Assembly: GCA_963817755.1 (NCBI GenBank)
Contig: CAWFPB010000002.1
Coordinates: forward strand, 310,001-374,000
Reading direction: 5' to 3'
DNA length: 64,000 nt
Source of the DNA: Oleiagrimonas sp963817755
GTDB taxonomy: Bacteria; Pseudomonadota; Gammaproteobacteria; Xanthomonadales; Rhodanobacteraceae
A program made the position numbers and the translations under genes. Below, piece by piece: positions 1-9,680 of this stretch. The notes under the pieces are model-generated. The model had not been told where the DNA came from. It saw nothing but the letters and a program-made list of their open reading frames with translations, and ran no database searches. The number at the start of each line of letters is the position of its first letter. The first letter of the stretch is position 1.

Positions 1-155
1 ACGGACAGCGCGAAAAGCACCGGCGAGGCCACGCCGCGGATCCACCAGGTCGCCAGCAGCACGGCCAGCGACGCGACCCAGGCCAGCCATCCGCGCCCGC
101 GGAAGGCAAAGGCGACGAACACGACGATGGCGACGACGATTCCGAGCAGCAGCAT
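1..155 (-). CDS. N-terminal fragment of a membrane-anchored protein, possibly acyl-CoA dehydrogenase FadE
   Basis: The minus strand opens with ATG at 155 and runs off the left edge, giving about 51 residues. The visible part is two hydrophobic segments separated by a short basic FRGRGW stretch. Two N-terminal membrane segments of this kind precede the catalytic domain in FadE-type acyl-CoA dehydrogenases of gammaproteobacteria, but no catalytic residue is visible, so that identity is a guess. It is divergent from the AMP nucleosidase gene, and the 228 bases between them would carry both promoters. Confidence 0.45.
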   Translation of the reverse strand, partial: MLLLGIVVAIVVFVAFAFRGRGWLAWVASLAVLLATWWIRGVASPVLFALS

Positions 156-383
156 GGGTGCATCCCTACGTTCGCGTGTGGACCCATTGTGAAGGCTGGA
201 CGCAACAGGTGCCAAAAGTTGCGGTACGGCCGGTGCGGGTCCGTTCATGCTTGCCTGTGTGCGCCATGGCGGCAAAGGCTTGGGCGTACAATCGACCGGA
301 CTACGAAAAGACGTTTCCTGCCGGCGTGGCGTCGTCGGCGAGCGCACCGCACCTGCGGAGCGCACGAGCACGAGAACATCCGA

Positions 384-1190
384 GTGAAAGACAAGAACGA
401 GATCGTCACCAACTGGCTGCCGCGCTACACCGGCACCGAGGCCCAGGACTTCGGCTCGCACATCCTGCTGACCAACTTCGGCAACTACCTGGAGCTTTTT
501 GCCGCCTGGCACGGCGTGGAGATCCGCGGCGCCGACCGGCCCATGCCCAACGCCACCGCCGACGGCATCACCATGATCAACTACGGCATGGGCAGCCCCA
601 ACGCGGCCACCGTGATGGACCTGCTCTCGGCCATCAGCCCGCAGGCGGTGCTGTTCCTGGGCAAGTGCGGCGGCCTGAAGAAGAAGAACAAGATCGGCGA
701 CCTGGTGCTGCCGATCGCCGCCATCCGCGGCGAGGGCACCTCCAACGACTACCTGCCGCCGGAGGTCCCGGCGCTGCCGGCCTTCCAGCTGCAGCGCGGC
801 GTGTCGACCATGATCCGCGACCTCGACCACGACTACTGGACCGGCACGGTGTTCACCACCAACCGCCGGGTGTGGGAGCACGACGTGGAGTTCAAGCGCT
901 ACCTGCGCCGCACCCGCAGCATGGCGGTGGACATGGAGACGGCGACCATCTTCGCCGCCGGCTTCGCCAACGGCATCCCCTCCGGCGCGCTGCTGCTGGT
1001 GTCCGACCAGCCGATGATCCCCGAGGGCGTCAAGACCGAGGCCAGCGACCGCAAGGTCACCGAACAATTCGTCGAGTCGCACATCCGCATCGGCATCGAG
1101 GCGCTCAAGCTGGTGCGTCGCAACGGTCGCAGCGTCAAGCACCTGCGCTTCGAGGAAGACCTGGAGATCGAGGTCGACGAGGACGAGTGA
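384..1190 (+). CDS. amn: AMP nucleosidase
   Basis: This 268-residue protein is a short-form AMP nucleosidase, which splits AMP into adenine and ribose 5-phosphate in the cytoplasm. The nucleoside phosphorylase fold is recognisable from GMGSPNAATVMDLL (about 68-81), GKCGGL (93-98), the MAVDMETATIF segment near 190 that holds the purine-binding acidic residue, and VSDQPMIPEG near 210. The E. coli enzyme is about 480 residues because of an extra N-terminal domain; this compact form is the one typical of Xanthomonadales and Bacteroidetes. I chose the GTG at 384 because homologous sequence starts there; the frame is open further upstream but that part looks noncoding. The C-terminus is very acidic. 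Confidence 0.9.
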   Translation: MKDKNEIVTNWLPRYTGTEAQDFGSHILLTNFGNYLELFAAWHGVEIRGADRPMPNATADGITMINYGMGSPNAATVMDLLSAISPQAVLFLGKCGGLKKKNKIGDLVLPIAAIRGEGTSNDYLPPEVPALPAFQLQRGVSTMIRDLDHDYWTGTVFTTNRRVWEHDVEFKRYLRRTRSMAVDMETATIFAAGFANGIPSGALLLVSDQPMIPEGVKTEASDRKVTEQFVESHIRIGIEALKLVRRNGRSVKHLRFEEDLEIEVDEDE

Positions 1191-1238
1191 TCACGCCCGG
1201 CGTGCGAAGATGCGCCGCGCAAGCAGGTGAGGAGTGGC

Positions 1239-2558
1239 ATGGAAGGGGACAAGATCGGGTTCTGGGGTGCCGTGGCCATCGGCATCGGCGGCATGGTCGG
1301 TGGCGGCATCTTCGCGGTGCTCGGCCTGTCGGTGGAGCTGGCCCGCGGCGCGGCACCGATCGCCTTCGCCCTGGCCGGCATGGTGGCGCTGCTGACGGCG
1401 CGCTCCTACGCCCGGCTGTCGGTGGCCTATCCGTCGCAGGGCGGCACGGTGACCTTCCTGTACCAGGCCTTCGGGCCGGGACTGTTCACCGGCACCGCCA
1501 ACGTGCTGCTGTGGATCAGCTACATCGTCATGCTGGCGCTGTACGCACACGCCTTCGGCAGCTACGGGGCGCTGCTGTTCCCGGCCGCGCACCGCGTGTT
1601 CTGGACCCATGCCCTGATCAGCACCGTGATCGTCGCGATCACGGTGCTCAACCTGCTCAGCGTGAAGGTGATCGGTGCCGCCGAGCGCTGGATCGTGGCG
1701 GTCAAGATCGCGATCCTGGCGGTGTTCGTGGGCCTGGGCGTGATCGGCATGGACACGCACCGCCTGGCCCCGTCCGAATGGGCGCCCTGGCTGCCGGTGG
1801 TGGCCGGCGGCATGATCATCTTCGTCGCCTACGAGGGTTTCGAGCTGATCGCCAACGCCGCCGAGGACGTGCGCGATCCCGCGCGCACGCTGCCGCGTGC
1901 CTTCTATGCCTGCGTCGGATTCGTCATCGCGCTGTACCTGGCCGTGGCCATGGTCACGCTGGGCAACCTGTCCATTCACGGCATCATCGCTGCCCAGGAC
2001 TATGCCCTGGCCGAGGCCGCGCGCCCGTTCCTGGGCTCGGCCGGCTATCTGGTCATCACCATCGCCGCGCTGCTGTCGACCACCTCGGCCATCAACGCCA
2101 CGCTGTACGGCGCCGCGCGCCTGAGCTACACCATCGCCCGCGACGGCGAGCTTCCGAAGTTCCTCGAGCGGCGCCTGTGGGGGCGCCCGGCCGAGGGCCT
2201 GCTGGTCACGGCCGTGCTGACCCTGGCCCTGGCCAACGGCTTCGACCTGTCCAACATCTCCACCATGGGCAGCACCGGCTTCCTGCTGATCTTCGCCGCG
2301 GTCAACGTGGCCCAGGCGCGTCTGGCCGCACAGGCCGGCGGGCGGGCGTGGCTGGCCTGGACCGGTGCCGGCGCCTGCCTGGCCGCGCTGGGTTGCCTGC
2401 TCGTGGAGACCGCGCTCAAGCATCCGGCGCAGCTGACGGTGTTGGCGGTCATGCTGGGCCTGGCCCTGGGCATCGAGTGGAGCTACCGGCGCTGGCGCGA
2501 CAAGCCGCTGCACCTGTCGGTACACGGGCCGGCGCGCGGACGTCCGCGCGGCGGTTGA
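1239..2558 (+). CDS. APC-family amino acid permease
   Basis: The 439-residue product is an integral membrane protein of the amino acid-polyamine-organocation superfamily with about twelve hydrophobic segments. The first helix has the glycine-rich GIGGMVGGGIF motif (about 15-25) that binds the substrate backbone in this family. The substrate cannot be told from sequence. ATG at 1239 is preferred over the in-frame GTG at 1227 because AGGTGAGGAG lies 4-5 bases upstream of it. It begins 48 bases after amn in the same direction, so co-transcription is likely. Confidence 0.8.
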   Translation: MEGDKIGFWGAVAIGIGGMVGGGIFAVLGLSVELARGAAPIAFALAGMVALLTARSYARLSVAYPSQGGTVTFLYQAFGPGLFTGTANVLLWISYIVMLALYAHAFGSYGALLFPAAHRVFWTHALISTVIVAITVLNLLSVKVIGAAERWIVAVKIAILAVFVGLGVIGMDTHRLAPSEWAPWLPVVAGGMIIFVAYEGFELIANAAEDVRDPARTLPRAFYACVGFVIALYLAVAMVTLGNLSIHGIIAAQDYALAEAARPFLGSAGYLVITIAALLSTTSAINATLYGAARLSYTIARDGELPKFLERRLWGRPAEGLLVTAVLTLALANGFDLSNISTMGSTGFLLIFAAVNVAQARLAAQAGGRAWLAWTGAGACLAALGCLLVETALKHPAQLTVLAVMLGLALGIEWSYRRWRDKPLHLSVHGPARGRPRGG

Positions 2559-2613
2559 TCGAGGCCGGGCCGTTGCATGTACCATGCCGGCCCGATTGCA
2601 CGGAGTCCCGGAC

Positions 2614-3174
2614 ATGTCCCCGCTTCCGGACCTGACCACCGCCCGCACCCGCATCCGCCTGCCGCGCGAGGATGACGCGCAACGGCTGCTCGATTACCGC
2701 CTGGTCAACCGCGACCACCTATCGCCGTGGGAGCCGGTCCGCGAGTCGGTGCACTACACCTTGTCCGGCTGCGCGCGCGACATCGCCGTGCAGATGGAAG
2801 CGGCGCGCAACGACCGTGCCTATCCGTTCCTGGTGCTCGATCCGGGCGAGTCCGGCATCCTGGCCACCTTCACCTTCGCCAACGTCACGCGCGGCGTGTT
2901 CCAGGCCTGCCATCTCGGTTACGGCATCGCCGCGGCCTGGCAGGGCCGCGGGCTGATGTTCGAGGCCCTGGAGGCAGGCCTGGACTGGGCCTTCCTCGAC
3001 CTGGGGCTGCATCGGGTGATGGCCAACTACATGCCGCACAATCGCCGCAGCGAAAGGCTGCTGCAGCGACTGGGCTTCGAGCGCGAGGGCTACGCGCGCA
3101 GCTACCTGCGCATCGGCGGGGCGTGGCGCGACCACGTGCTGACGTCGCTGCTGCACCCCGACGCGCGGGACTGA
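2614..3174 (+). CDS. GNAT N-acetyltransferase, RimJ/RimL-like
   Basis: This 186-residue protein has the RimJ-type GNAT layout: an N-terminal RTRIRLPREDDA strand-helix, a central HLGYGIAAAWQGRGLM acetyl-CoA loop (about 107-122), and the C-terminal NRRSERLLQRLGFEREGY signature (about 144-161). Relatives acetylate the N-terminal alanine of ribosomal proteins or act on other amines; the substrate is not determined here. The start at 2614 has GGAG eight bases upstream; an in-frame ATG at 2584 lacks one. Its end is ten bases from the end of the convergent rhlE gene. Confidence 0.8.
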   Translation: MSPLPDLTTARTRIRLPREDDAQRLLDYRLVNRDHLSPWEPVRESVHYTLSGCARDIAVQMEAARNDRAYPFLVLDPGESGILATFTFANVTRGVFQACHLGYGIAAAWQGRGLMFEALEAGLDWAFLDLGLHRVMANYMPHNRRSERLLQRLGFEREGYARSYLRIGGAWRDHVLTSLLHPDARD

Positions 3175-3183
3175 CGGGCGGGC

Positions 3184-4518
3184 CTAGGAGCTTGGTGCGC
3201 GTCGCGAGCGCGAACCGCCGCCGCGGCGACGCTTGGCCTGGTTCTGGCTGTTGCCGCTGCCCTTGCGCTCGGGTACGTGCGGGCGACGCTGGTGCGAGGC
3301 CTTGGCGTTGCCCGGGCGCTGGCGCTGCCCGCCCTGGCGCGGCTTGGGCGCGCCGGCATCCATGCGCAACGGCTGCGAGGGCTCGTAGCCGGTCATCGGC
3401 GCGATCTCGATGTCGTCCTTGAGCAGCTTCTTGATGTCGCGCAGCAGCCCCGATTCCTCGTGGCTGACCAGCGAAACGGCCAGGCCTTCGGCGCCGGCAC
3501 GGCCGGTGCGGCCGATGCGGTGCACGTAATCCTCGGCCACCATCGGCAGGTCGTGGTTGATCACCATCGGCAGCTGCTCGATGTCCAGGCCGCGTGCGGC
3601 GATGTCGGTCGCCACCAGCACGTCGACCTTGCCGTTCTTGAAGTCGGCCAGGGCACGGGTACGCTGGTTCTGGCTCTTGTTGCCGTGGATCGCGGCGCTG
3701 CGCAGTCCCGACTGGTTGAGGTATTTGCACAGCTTGTCCGAGCCGTGCTTGGTGCGTGCGAACACCAGGGTCTGGCGGCGGTTGCCCTCGGCCAGGATGT
3801 GCAGCAGCAGGTCGCGCTTGCGCTCGGCATCGACCGGGTGCACGCGATGGCTGACCGTGGATACCACGGTGTTGGCCGGGGACACCGACACTTCCTGCGG
3901 CTGGCGCATGAACTGCGAGGCCAGCGCCTTGATGGCCGGGGCGAAAGTGGCCGAGAACAGCAGCGTCTGGCGCTCGGACGGCATCGCCGAGATCACCCGC
4001 TTGAGCGCGGGCAGGAAGCCCATGTCGAGCATGCGGTCGGCTTCGTCCAGCACCAGGGTCTCGATCCCGGACAGGTCGATGTGGCGCTGCTGCATGTGGT
4101 CGATCAGGCGACCCGGCGTGGCGATGACGATGTCCACGCCGCGGCGCAGGTTCTGGATCTGGTTGCCCATGCCCACGCCGCCGAAGATGGTGGTGCTGTA
4201 CATGGTCAGGTACTTGGCATAGTCGCGCATGGCGTCATGCACCTGCGCGGCCAGTTCGCGGGTCGGCGTCAGCACCAGCGCACGCGGGCGCCGCGGACGG
4301 CCCGGCTGCGGGCGCCGGCCTTCGGGGAACAGGCGCTCGAGCAGCGGCAGCGCGAAACCGGCGGTCTTGCCGGTGCCGGTCTGGGCGCTGGCCAGCAGGT
4401 CGTGGCCTTGAAGCACCACCGGAATGGCGGCGGCCTGAATGGGGGTGGGCGCGTCGTAGCCCTGGTCGGACAGCGCGCGCAGCAACACGGGCGAAAGCCC
4501 GAGGGATTCGAAATGCAT
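3184..4518 (-). CDS. rhlE: DEAD-box ATP-dependent RNA helicase RhlE
   Basis: The 444-residue protein has the full helicase motif set: Q motif ending PTPIQ (24-28), AQTGTGKT (45-52), PTRELA (85-90), TPGR (134-137), DEAD (158-161), SAT (189-191), ARGLD (308-312) and HRIGRTGR (333-340). The tail beyond about 385 is rich in Arg, Gly and Gln, as in RhlE proteins acting in ribosome assembly and mRNA turnover. The ATG at 4518 has GGTGGAGC upstream and places FESLGL at the N-terminus; the frame stays open for 80 more codons without homology, so that extension is rejected. Confidence 0.93.
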   Translation of the reverse strand: MHFESLGLSPVLLRALSDQGYDAPTPIQAAAIPVVLQGHDLLASAQTGTGKTAGFALPLLERLFPEGRRPQPGRPRRPRALVLTPTRELAAQVHDAMRDYAKYLTMYSTTIFGGVGMGNQIQNLRRGVDIVIATPGRLIDHMQQRHIDLSGIETLVLDEADRMLDMGFLPALKRVISAMPSERQTLLFSATFAPAIKALASQFMRQPQEVSVSPANTVVSTVSHRVHPVDAERKRDLLLHILAEGNRRQTLVFARTKHGSDKLCKYLNQSGLRSAAIHGNKSQNQRTRALADFKNGKVDVLVATDIAARGLDIEQLPMVINHDLPMVAEDYVHRIGRTGRAGAEGLAVSLVSHEESGLLRDIKKLLKDDIEIAPMTGYEPSQPLRMDAGAPKPRQGGQRQRPGNAKASHQRRPHVPERKGSGNSQNQAKRRRGGGSRSRRAPSS

Positions 4519-4876
4519 GGAAGCTCCACCTGTGGATACAGGTTTTGGACTCGGAGCGTTCCCGTTCAACCGCGCTGCGAGTGGGGGATTGTGGCGGATG
4601 CACGCCCTATGGCGGACTGCCCGGTCTGGTGCGCGATCCCGAGTGGCGAGGGCCGTGCTGCTCCGGGGGCCGGGCAGCGGCGGTAATCCGCAGGGAAAGT
4701 CGGGGGGTCGACCCACCAGACGAGGCGAAGCATATAGGAAAAAGTCTGAATAGACCATGTTTCCCGTTCCCGATCAGGGGTTTTGGTTCAGGCTCCGGAC
4801 ACGCCGGTTGAATTCGTGTGGGTGCGTCGTCATCCATTGGGGTTCCACTCGCCCGATACCGCAAGGGACCGCATCC
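4519..4876. other. Divergent intergenic region between rhlE and the curA-like gene
   Basis: These 358 bases separate two divergent genes and must hold both promoters. The frame upstream of rhlE is open but shows no conserved protein sequence. I see no RNA gene, no strong hairpin terminator and no clear promoter hexamers. Confidence 0.5.
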
Positions 4877-5923
4877 ATGCCCCAGACCACCGCCCGCAAC
4901 CGCCGCTTCGTGCTCGCCTCGCGCCCCGAGGGCGCGCCGACCCCGGACAACTTCCGCCTCGAGTCCGGCGACGTGCCGACGCCGGGGGACGGCCAGGTGC
5001 TGCTGCGCACGGTGTTCCTGTCGCTGGACCCGTACATGCGCGGACGCATGAGCGACGCGCCGTCCTATGCCGCGCCGGTCGATATCGACCAGGTGATGGT
5101 CGGCGGCACCGTGTGCCGGGTGGCCGCATCCCGCCATCCCGACTACGCCGAGGGCGACTGGGTGCTGGCCTACACCGGCTGGCAGGACTATGCGCTGTCG
5201 GACGGCCAGGGCCTGTACAAGCTCGACCCGCAGCGCGTGCCGCCGTCCTGGGCACTGGGCATCGTCGGCATGCCCGGTTTCACCGCCTACATGGGCCTGA
5301 CCGAGATCGGCCGCCCGCAGGCCGGCGAGACCGTGGTCGTGGCCGCCGCCTCGGGCGCCGTCGGCTCGGTGGTCGGGCAGGTGGCCAAACAGCTTGGCTG
5401 TCGCGTGGTCGGCATCGCCGGCGGCGCGCAGAAGTGCGCCTACGTCACCGGGACCCTGGGTTTCGATGCCTGCATCGACCACCGCGCCGGGGACTTTGCC
5501 GAGCAGCTGGCCACCGCCTGTGCGGACGGCATCGACGTGTACTTCGAGAATGTCGGCGGCAAGGTGTTCGACGCCGTGCTGCCCTTGCTCAACACCGGCG
5601 CGCGCATCCCGCTGTGCGGGCTGATCGCCAGCTACAACGCCACCGAGCTGCCGCCCGGACCCGACCGCGTGCCGCTACTGATGGGCACGCTGCTGAAAAA
5701 GCGCATCACGGTGCGCGGCTTCATCATCTTCGATGATTTCGGCGACCGCTACGGCGAGTTCCTGGCCGCCATGCAGCCGTGGCTGGCAGCCGGCAAGCTG
5801 CACTACCGCGAGGACGTCGTCGAGGAACTGGAAAACGCCCCCGAGGCCTTCATCGGCATGCTCGAGGGCGCCAACTTCGGCAAGCGGGTGGTCCGCGTCG
5901 GCCCCGACGCATCGCCGGCCTGA
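4877..5923 (+). CDS. NADPH-dependent oxidoreductase, zinc-free MDR family (CurA/PTGR type)
   Basis: The 348-residue protein belongs to the zinc-independent medium-chain reductases that include leukotriene B4 12-hydroxydehydrogenase and curcumin reductase CurA. It would reduce the double bond of enones with NADPH. Visible marks are SLDPYMRGRM (49-58), MPGFTAYMGL (132-141), the nucleotide loop AASGAVGSVVGQVA (157-170) and YFENVGG near 218. The zinc ligands of alcohol dehydrogenases are absent, as expected. The start follows the CurA N-terminal pattern. The PfpI-like gene follows 48 bases downstream. Confidence 0.85.
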   Translation: MPQTTARNRRFVLASRPEGAPTPDNFRLESGDVPTPGDGQVLLRTVFLSLDPYMRGRMSDAPSYAAPVDIDQVMVGGTVCRVAASRHPDYAEGDWVLAYTGWQDYALSDGQGLYKLDPQRVPPSWALGIVGMPGFTAYMGLTEIGRPQAGETVVVAAASGAVGSVVGQVAKQLGCRVVGIAGGAQKCAYVTGTLGFDACIDHRAGDFAEQLATACADGIDVYFENVGGKVFDAVLPLLNTGARIPLCGLIASYNATELPPGPDRVPLLMGTLLKKRITVRGFIIFDDFGDRYGEFLAAMQPWLAAGKLHYREDVVEELENAPEAFIGMLEGANFGKRVVRVGPDASPA

Positions 5924-5971
5924 ACCGCACGTCCCCTCCCACTCCCCCACACCCCACGCAAGGAGACGCCC

Positions 5972-6649
5972 ATGAACATCCTGATGGTGCTCACATCCCA
6001 CGACCGCCTCGGCAAGACCGGTCGCCGCACCGGTTTCTGGCTGGAGGAATTCACCACCCCCTACTACGTGTTCAAGGACGCCGGTGCGCAGATCACGCTG
6101 GCCTCGCCGGCCGGCGGCCAGCCGCCGGTGGATCCAGCCAGCGACGCTGAAGACGCGCAGAGCGATTCCACGCGCCGCTTCAAGGAAGACGCCCAGGCGC
6201 AGCAGGCCCTGGGCCATACGCGCAAGCTGGACGAACTCGACGCCGGCGATTTCGACGCGGTGTTCTATCCCGGCGGCCACGGCCCCCTGTGGGACCTGGC
6301 CGAGGACCGTCACTCGATCGACCTGATCGAAGCGTTCTGGAACACCGGCAAGCCGGTCGGCACCGTCTGTCACGCACCGGCCGTGCTGCGTCACGTCAAG
6401 GACGCCGAGGGCGAACCGCTGGTGAAGGGCCGCAAGGTCACCGGTTTCAGCAACGCCGAGGAAACCGCGGTCGGCCTGATCGACGACGTGCCGGTACGCG
6501 TGGAGGACGAGCTGACCCGCCTGGGCGGGCACTACGACCGTGGCGCGGAGTGGACCTCCTTCGTGCAGGTCGACGGCCGCCTGGTCACCGGGCAGAACCC
6601 GGCGTCCTCGGGCGATACGGCACGCGCGCTGCTCAAGCAGCTGGCCTGA
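5972..6649 (+). CDS. DJ-1/PfpI superfamily protein (Hsp31-like)
   Basis: The 225-residue protein matches the class I glutamine amidotransferase-like DJ-1/PfpI fold. The nucleophile elbow is GTVCHAPAVL (about 130-139) with Cys then His, and an upstream acidic motif reads FYPGGHGPLWDL (about 90-101). Hsp31-like members act as glyoxalases or holdases against aldehyde and oxidative stress; which applies here is not shown. AAGGAGA precedes the ATG at good spacing. Pairing with a CurA-type enone reductase suggests a small electrophile-stress operon, which is inference. Confidence 0.85.
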   Translation: MNILMVLTSHDRLGKTGRRTGFWLEEFTTPYYVFKDAGAQITLASPAGGQPPVDPASDAEDAQSDSTRRFKEDAQAQQALGHTRKLDELDAGDFDAVFYPGGHGPLWDLAEDRHSIDLIEAFWNTGKPVGTVCHAPAVLRHVKDAEGEPLVKGRKVTGFSNAEETAVGLIDDVPVRVEDELTRLGGHYDRGAEWTSFVQVDGRLVTGQNPASSGDTARALLKQLA

Positions 6650-6740
6650 GGCCACGCGCATTGCCTCCGGGCGCGGACCACATGCTGCTAGAATGCACGT
6701 TCGCGCCCGGCCGTTTGCCGCGCGTCCCGCCGAGGTTTCC

Positions 6741-8579
6741 ATGACATCCCCCGCCGCCGCCCCCGCTCCCGCCGCTCCCGACGGGCCGGACTTCGCCGCG
6801 CTCGCGCTGGCACCCGCCGTGCTGCGGGTGCTGGACGATGTGGGCTACGAGTCCCCGTCGCCGATCCAGGCCGCCACCATTCCGCCGTTGCTGGCCGGCC
6901 GTGACGTGCTGGGCCAGGCCCAGACCGGCACCGGCAAGACCGCGGCCTTCGCGCTGCCGATCCTGTCGCGCCTGGAAGCCACGGCCGGCAAACCGCAGGC
7001 GCTGGTGCTGGCGCCCACCCGCGAGCTGGCGATCCAGGTCGCCGAGGCCTTCCAGCGCTACGCCGCGCACATTCCCGGTTTCCGCGTGCTGCCGATCTAC
7101 GGCGGCCAGGGCTACGGCCCGCAGTTGCACGGCCTGCGTCGCGGCGTGCACGTGGTGGTGGGCACGCCCGGGCGCGTGGTCGACCACATCAAGAAGAAGA
7201 CCCTGGACCTTTCCGCGCTGCGTTTCCTGGTGCTGGACGAGGCCGACGAAATGCTCAAGATGGGCTTCGCCGATGACGTCGAGGCGGTGCTTTCGGCCAC
7301 GCCGTCCACGCGCCAGGTGGCGCTGTTCTCGGCCACCATGCCGGCGCCGATCAAGCGCATCGCGCAGACCCACCTGAAAGACCCGGTGGAAATCGCCATC
7401 GCCGCGAAGACCACCACCGCCAGCAACGTGCGCCAGCGCTACTGGAACGTGGCCGGCGTGCACAAGCTCGATGCGCTGACGCGGATCCTGGAAGCGGAGC
7501 CGTTCGACGCCATGATCGTGTTCGCGCGTACCAAGCAGGCCACCGAGGAACTGGCCACCAAGCTGCAGGCGCGCGGCTTCGCCGCCGCCGCCATCAACGG
7601 CGACATCGCCCAGCCGCAGCGCGAGCGCGTGATCGGCCAGCTCAAGGACGGCCAGCTGGACATCCTGGTGGCCACCGACGTGGCCGCGCGCGGGCTGGAC
7701 GTGGAGCGCATCAGCCACGTGCTCAACTACGACATCCCGTACGACACCGAGTCCTACGTGCACCGCATCGGCCGCACCGGTCGTGCCGGACGCAGCGGCG
7801 AGGCGATCCTGTTCGTGACCTCGCGCGAGCGCGGCATGCTGCGCGCCATCGAGCGCGCCACCCGCCAGCCGATCGAGCCCATGCACCTGCCTGGCGTGGA
7901 GCAGGTCAACGACCGCCGCATCGCCCGCTTCATGGAACGCATCGACGCGGCCCTGGAGGGCGACGAGCTGGATGCCTTCCGCGAACTGGTCGCACGCTAC
8001 GCGGAGATGCGCGATGCGGCGCCGATGGACATCGCCGCCGCACTGGCGCGGCTGGCGCACGGCGACAAGCCGCTGCTGCTGTCCGAGAGCCCGGCCGAGC
8101 GCAGGCTGCGCGAACAGCCGCCCGGGGTGCAGTCGGCCCACGGCGACAAGCGCAAGGGCGCGGTCGGCGACAAGCCGTACAAGGACGGCAAGCACTTCGC
8201 CCGGGCGCACGTGACCGAGGCCGGCAAGGAGACCTACCGGCTGGAGGTCGGCCATGTGCACGGGGTCAAGCCCGGCAACATCATCGGCGCCATCGCCAAC
8301 GAGGCGGGCCTGGACAGTCAGTACATCGGGCGCCTGAGCATCCGCGACGACCACAGCCTGATCGACCTGCCCGAGAAGATGCCCAAGGAAATCCTGACGC
8401 ACCTGAAGAAGGTGCGTGTGGCCGGGCGCATGCTGCGCCTGCAGGCACAGCCGGCCGGCGAAACGTCGGCGCCGCCCAGGCGTCCGGCCGCGAAGGCCAA
8501 GGGTGGCCCCCGCCGCGAGGCCGGCAAGCGGCCGCCGCCGCGCAAGGGTGCCGGCAAGCGCAAGGACAAGCCCCGCTGA
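6741..8579 (+). CDS. deaD: DEAD-box ATP-dependent RNA helicase DeaD/CsdA
   Basis: This 612-residue helicase has Q motif SPSPIQ (38-43), AQTGTGKT (60-67), PTRELA (92-97), DEAD (166-169), SAT (197-199) and HRIGRTGR (341-348). After a linker it carries the DbpA-type RNA-binding domain: ETYRLEVGHVHGVKPGNIIG (497-516) followed by SLIDLPEKMP. That domain and the basic Lys/Arg/Pro tail (about 575-612) separate DeaD from RhlE. It would unwind structured RNA in ribosome biogenesis and at low temperature. The start at 6741 precedes the Ala/Pro-rich leader; 91 bases separate it from the previous gene. Confidence 0.93.
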   Translation: MTSPAAAPAPAAPDGPDFAALALAPAVLRVLDDVGYESPSPIQAATIPPLLAGRDVLGQAQTGTGKTAAFALPILSRLEATAGKPQALVLAPTRELAIQVAEAFQRYAAHIPGFRVLPIYGGQGYGPQLHGLRRGVHVVVGTPGRVVDHIKKKTLDLSALRFLVLDEADEMLKMGFADDVEAVLSATPSTRQVALFSATMPAPIKRIAQTHLKDPVEIAIAAKTTTASNVRQRYWNVAGVHKLDALTRILEAEPFDAMIVFARTKQATEELATKLQARGFAAAAINGDIAQPQRERVIGQLKDGQLDILVATDVAARGLDVERISHVLNYDIPYDTESYVHRIGRTGRAGRSGEAILFVTSRERGMLRAIERATRQPIEPMHLPGVEQVNDRRIARFMERIDAALEGDELDAFRELVARYAEMRDAAPMDIAAALARLAHGDKPLLLSESPAERRLREQPPGVQSAHGDKRKGAVGDKPYKDGKHFARAHVTEAGKETYRLEVGHVHGVKPGNIIGAIANEAGLDSQYIGRLSIRDDHSLIDLPEKMPKEILTHLKKVRVAGRMLRLQAQPAGETSAPPRRPAAKAKGGPRREAGKRPPPRKGAGKRKDKPR

Positions 8580-8669
8580 GCCGTGGTCGGGGCTTCACGG
8601 CGATTCTGGAAAAAACCGTGCAAGCTGCTACGCTGTAAGCGCTTTTTCATGCCTACTGACGTTCGATCC

Positions 8670-9680
8670 ATGTCGAAGCCCTGCCGCCTGATCATCACCC
8701 TCGTCGCCCTCCTGTGCCTGGCCCCGCTGTGGCCGGCCCGGGCCGGTACCCATCCCGGCCAGGCCGCGCTGGTGCGCGAGGTGGCCGCGGCCACCGGCAA
8801 GGACCCGGCCAAGCTCACGGCGCTGCTGGACGGCGCGCAGAAACAGCAGGCCATCCTCGATGCGATCTCGCGCCCGGCCGAGAAGCAGCTGGAGTGGAAG
8901 GACTATCGGTCGATCTTCCTCACCTCCCAGCGCATCCAGGGCGGCATCGACTTCTATCGCCAGCATCGCGCACTGGTCGACGCCACGGCGAAGAAGTACG
9001 GCGTGGCGCCGCAGTACCTGGTGGCGATCCTCGGCGTGGAAACCCGCTACGGCAAGATCACCGGCCACTACAAGGTGCTCGATGCGCTGGTCACGCTGGC
9101 CTTCTACTATCCGCCGCGCGCGAAGTTCTTCCGCGCCCAGCTCAAGACCCTGCTGGAGATGCCCGAGGACATGCTCGCTGGGCCGCTCGATACCCTGACC
9201 GGCTCCTACGCCGGCGCGCAGGGCTGGGGCCAGTTCATGCCCAGCTCGATCCGCAAGTACGGCGTCGACGCCGACCATGACGGGCACATCGACCTGCACG
9301 ATTCGTTGCCCGACATCCTCGCCAGCGTGGCCAACTACTTCCACCAGCACGGCTGGCAGCCCGACGGCGCGGTCGCTGCGCGCGCGCAGCCGGAAATGGG
9401 CGCCTCCAACCTGCCGTACCGGCCCAAGCCGCCGCAGCGCACCATCGAGCAGTACGAGTCGCTGGGCTACGCGCCGCTGGAGAAACTGCCCCCCGGTACC
9501 GCGGCCAACTTGCTCACCCTGCAGGGCGAGCACGGCCCGCAGCACTGGTTCACCTTCGACAACTTCTTCGTGATCACGCGCTACAACCGCAGTCCGATGT
9601 ACGCCATGGCGGTGCGCGACCTGGCGCACGCCATCGCCGCGGGCATGCGCGACCCGGCCGCCACCGAGGCGGCTCCGTGA
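8670..9680 (+). CDS. mltB: Lytic murein transglycosylase B
   Basis: This periplasmic enzyme cleaves the MurNAc-GlcNAc bond of peptidoglycan to form 1,6-anhydro ends. Residues 1-25 form a signal peptide (basic MSKPCR, a hydrophobic core, then WPARAG). The SLT_2 domain shows VAILGVETRYGK, with the catalytic Glu, and SYAGAQGWGQFMPSS typical of MltB. I see no lipobox cysteine. An in-frame ATG at 8649 is an alternative start; neither has a good ribosome binding site, and I chose 8670 because it gives the cleaner signal peptide. Its stop overlaps the start of rlpA. Confidence 0.9.
   Translation: MSKPCRLIITLVALLCLAPLWPARAGTHPGQAALVREVAAATGKDPAKLTALLDGAQKQQAILDAISRPAEKQLEWKDYRSIFLTSQRIQGGIDFYRQHRALVDATAKKYGVAPQYLVAILGVETRYGKITGHYKVLDALVTLAFYYPPRAKFFRAQLKTLLEMPEDMLAGPLDTLTGSYAGAQGWGQFMPSSIRKYGVDADHDGHIDLHDSLPDILASVANYFHQHGWQPDGAVAARAQPEMGASNLPYRPKPPQRTIEQYESLGYAPLEKLPPGTAANLLTLQGEHGPQHWFTFDNFFVITRYNRSPMYAMAVRDLAHAIAAGMRDPAATEAAP

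Noticed and set aside
158..2635. Very long frame crossing amn and the permease gene on the same strand
   Set aside because: It is an Arg/Pro/Gly/Ala-rich out-of-frame reading of two real genes.
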